From Aliitabrizicola sp041905595 (GTDB lineage: Bacteria > Pseudomonadota > Alphaproteobacteria > Rhodobacterales > Rhodobacteraceae), in the NCBI GenBank assembly GCA_041905595.1, contig JAYRKT010000009.1:1-64000 (forward strand): 64,000 nt of DNA, written 5' to 3'. The translations under genes were made by a program, and so were the position numbers. Of this stretch, positions 62,888 through 64,000 are shown piece by piece. Under the pieces are notes generated by a model. That model did not search any database, had not been told where the DNA came from, and worked only from the letters and a program-made list of their open reading frames with translations. Each line of letters opens with the position of its first letter. Within the stretch, counting starts at the first letter, position 1.

Positions 62888-64000
62888 TCAGTCGATTCCG
62901 TGTAGTGCCAGAAGAAGTTTCATCCGGTCTACGGCCAAGTCGGGCTTGGACAGCAACCCGGCTTCGCCCGCAAGCCGGAAAACCTGCGCATAATGCGATA
63001 TGTCGCGGCTCGACTGGAACCCGGCCGGCATGATGAAGTGCCGTTGCGAACCGTTGAGCCAGCTGAGAAAGGCGATGCCTGCCTTGTAGAACCGTGTCGG
63101 CGCCCGGAAAATCTCGCGCGACAGGGGAACTGTCGGGGCGAGCAGCTGGTGGTAGACGACGCGATCGCCGAGGGCGAGCGCCTCGAGCGCCTGCGAGGCC
63201 GCCGGGGCGATGGCTGCAAAGATGCCGAGCAGGGCGTGGGAAAAATGGGCGCCATCCCCTTCGATCAGCGGGGCATAGTTGAAGTCGTCGCCGGTATAGA
63301 GCCGCACCCCCTTGGGCAGGCGCGCCCGGAACGCGACCTCATGCGCCTCATCAAGAAGCGAGATCTTGATGCCATCGACCCTGGCCGGGTTCTCGGCAAT
63401 CAGGTTCAGGACGAAGTCGCTGGCGGCGGAGACATCGGTCGTGCCCCAGTAGCCGGTCAGGGCGGGATCGAACATGTCGCCCAGCCAGTGCAGGATGACC
63501 GGCTCGCGCGCGCCGTCGATCAGGCGGCGATAGACGCGGTGGTAGGTGTCAGGCCCGGCACCGATGGCCGTAAAGGCGCGGCTCGCCATCAGGATCAGTT
63601 GCCCGCCCGCAGCCTCGATCGCGGCGGCCTGCGTCTCGTAGGCATCGGCGATGGCATCAGCGCTTGCCAGATCGGACAGCGCCACGTGGTCAGTCCCCGC
63701 CCCGCAGGCCACGCGTGGCTGCAGCGGATGCGCCTTGGCCGCGCGCATCGTCCGTTCGATCAGTTCCTTGGCAGTCAGCCAGTCCACCCCCATGCCGCGC
63801 TGCGCTGTATCCATTGCCTCGGCCAGACCCAGCCCCTGATCCCAGAGGCCCTGCCGGAAGGCCAGCGTCGCGTCCCAATCGACGGCGGGCCGCGTGTCCC
63901 ACGGGTTCCGTTCGCGGATCGGGTCGCTGACGACATGGGCCGCCGCAAAGGCTGTCCGGGTCAGGGGCACGCGCGGCGCGCGTGGGGTCAGGGGCGTGCC
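62888..64000 (-). CDS. DUF993 family TIM-barrel protein (5' end outside window)
   Basis: The frame is open to the window edge, so the N-terminus is missing. The visible 370 residues include WDATLAFRQGLWDQGLGLAEAMDTAQRGMGVDW, the DUF993 signature, then LILMASRAF, HWLGDMFDPALTGYWGT and GIKISLLDEAHEV, whose Lys resembles the Schiff-base Lys of the related DapA (aldolase) fold. It is probably an aldolase-like enzyme of sugar catabolism. A GTG at 63970 is an internal codon rather than a convincing start, because residues before it (TPLTPRAPR) fit the family's N-terminal tail. Confidence 0.82.
   Translation of the reverse strand, partial: GTPLTPRAPRVPLTRTAFAAAHVVSDPIRERNPWDTRPAVDWDATLAFRQGLWDQGLGLAEAMDTAQRGMGVDWLTAKELIERTMRAAKAHPLQPRVACGAGTDHVALSDLASADAIADAYETQAAAIEAAGGQLILMASRAFTAIGAGPDTYHRVYRRLIDGAREPVILHWLGDMFDPALTGYWGTTDVSAASDFVLNLIAENPARVDGIKISLLDEAHEVAFRARLPKGVRLYTGDDFNYAPLIEGDGAHFSHALLGIFAAIAPAASQALEALALGDRVVYHQLLAPTVPLSREIFRAPTRFYKAGIAFLSWLNGSQRHFIMPAGFQSSRDISHYAQVFRLAGEAGLLSKPDLAVDRMKLLLALHGID

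Overview
The window reads as a contiguous piece of a high-GC alphaproteobacterial chromosome, most like the Rhodobacter/Paracoccus group (family Paracoccaceae). The main grounds are gene sets typical of that group: opgG-opgI-opgH with opgC, the smoEFGK-smoS-mtlK polyol locus, frcBCA with a divergent ROK regulator, a FYDLN acid-domain protein, a GAAC-N7-GAAC LexA box before imuA-imuB-dnaE2, and a sulfide:quinone oxidoreductase with an SqrR-type repressor. No rRNA, insertion sequence, phage or CRISPR array was seen. One tRNA (Ala, GGC) is present. Coding density is high, and many operon genes overlap by 1 to 8 bases.

Layout. 1-10.2 kb holds housekeeping genes: lpd, a GntR regulator, a YgjP-like metallopeptidase, a FYDLN protein, tRNA-Ala, an AGE-family sugar epimerase, nadK, glyA, an esterase, cytochrome b561 and a 58-residue membrane protein too short for routine gene calling. 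10.2-14.7 kb is the fructose-type ABC transporter frcBCA with its divergent ROK regulator. 14.7-20.7 kb is the urea-type transporter urtABCDE. 21-25.8 kb is the periplasmic glucan operon opgG-opgI-opgH-opgC. 26.1-34.4 kb is sorbitol/mannitol uptake and oxidation (HAD phosphatase, smoC, smoE, F, G, K, smoS, mtlK). 34.4-35.1 kb is a TerC-family protein.

35.2-41.5 kb is the least conventional block: an MttB-family methyltransferase homologue, a trimethylamine-dehydrogenase-like flavoprotein that has lost the covalent-flavin cysteine and part of the amine-binding cage, a divergent CocE-type hydrolase and a BetI-like TetR repressor. It looks like a catabolic island for a methylated amine whose substrate I cannot name. 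41.5-43.6 kb is a SulP anion transporter with a small XRE regulator and a 33-bp near-perfect palindrome. 43.7-49.2 kb is the SOS mutagenesis cassette imuA-imuB-dnaE2.

49.2-55.3 kb is an operon read right to left: sulfide:quinone oxidoreductase, DUF2892 membrane protein, periplasmic adaptor, RND pump and an SqrR/BigR-type persulfide-sensing repressor. Two ATTC-N8-GAAT sites lie in its promoter. This ties an RND efflux pump to sulfide control. 55.6-60.5 kb is an HlyD/RbbA/YhhJ-type ABC-2 exporter. 60.6-64 kb is a type-2 glycerate kinase, a LacI regulator and a DUF993 protein cut by the window edge.

Across three unrelated importer operons (frc, urt, smo), strong hairpins sit just after the binding-protein gene, which fits excess expression of the binding protein over the membrane components.
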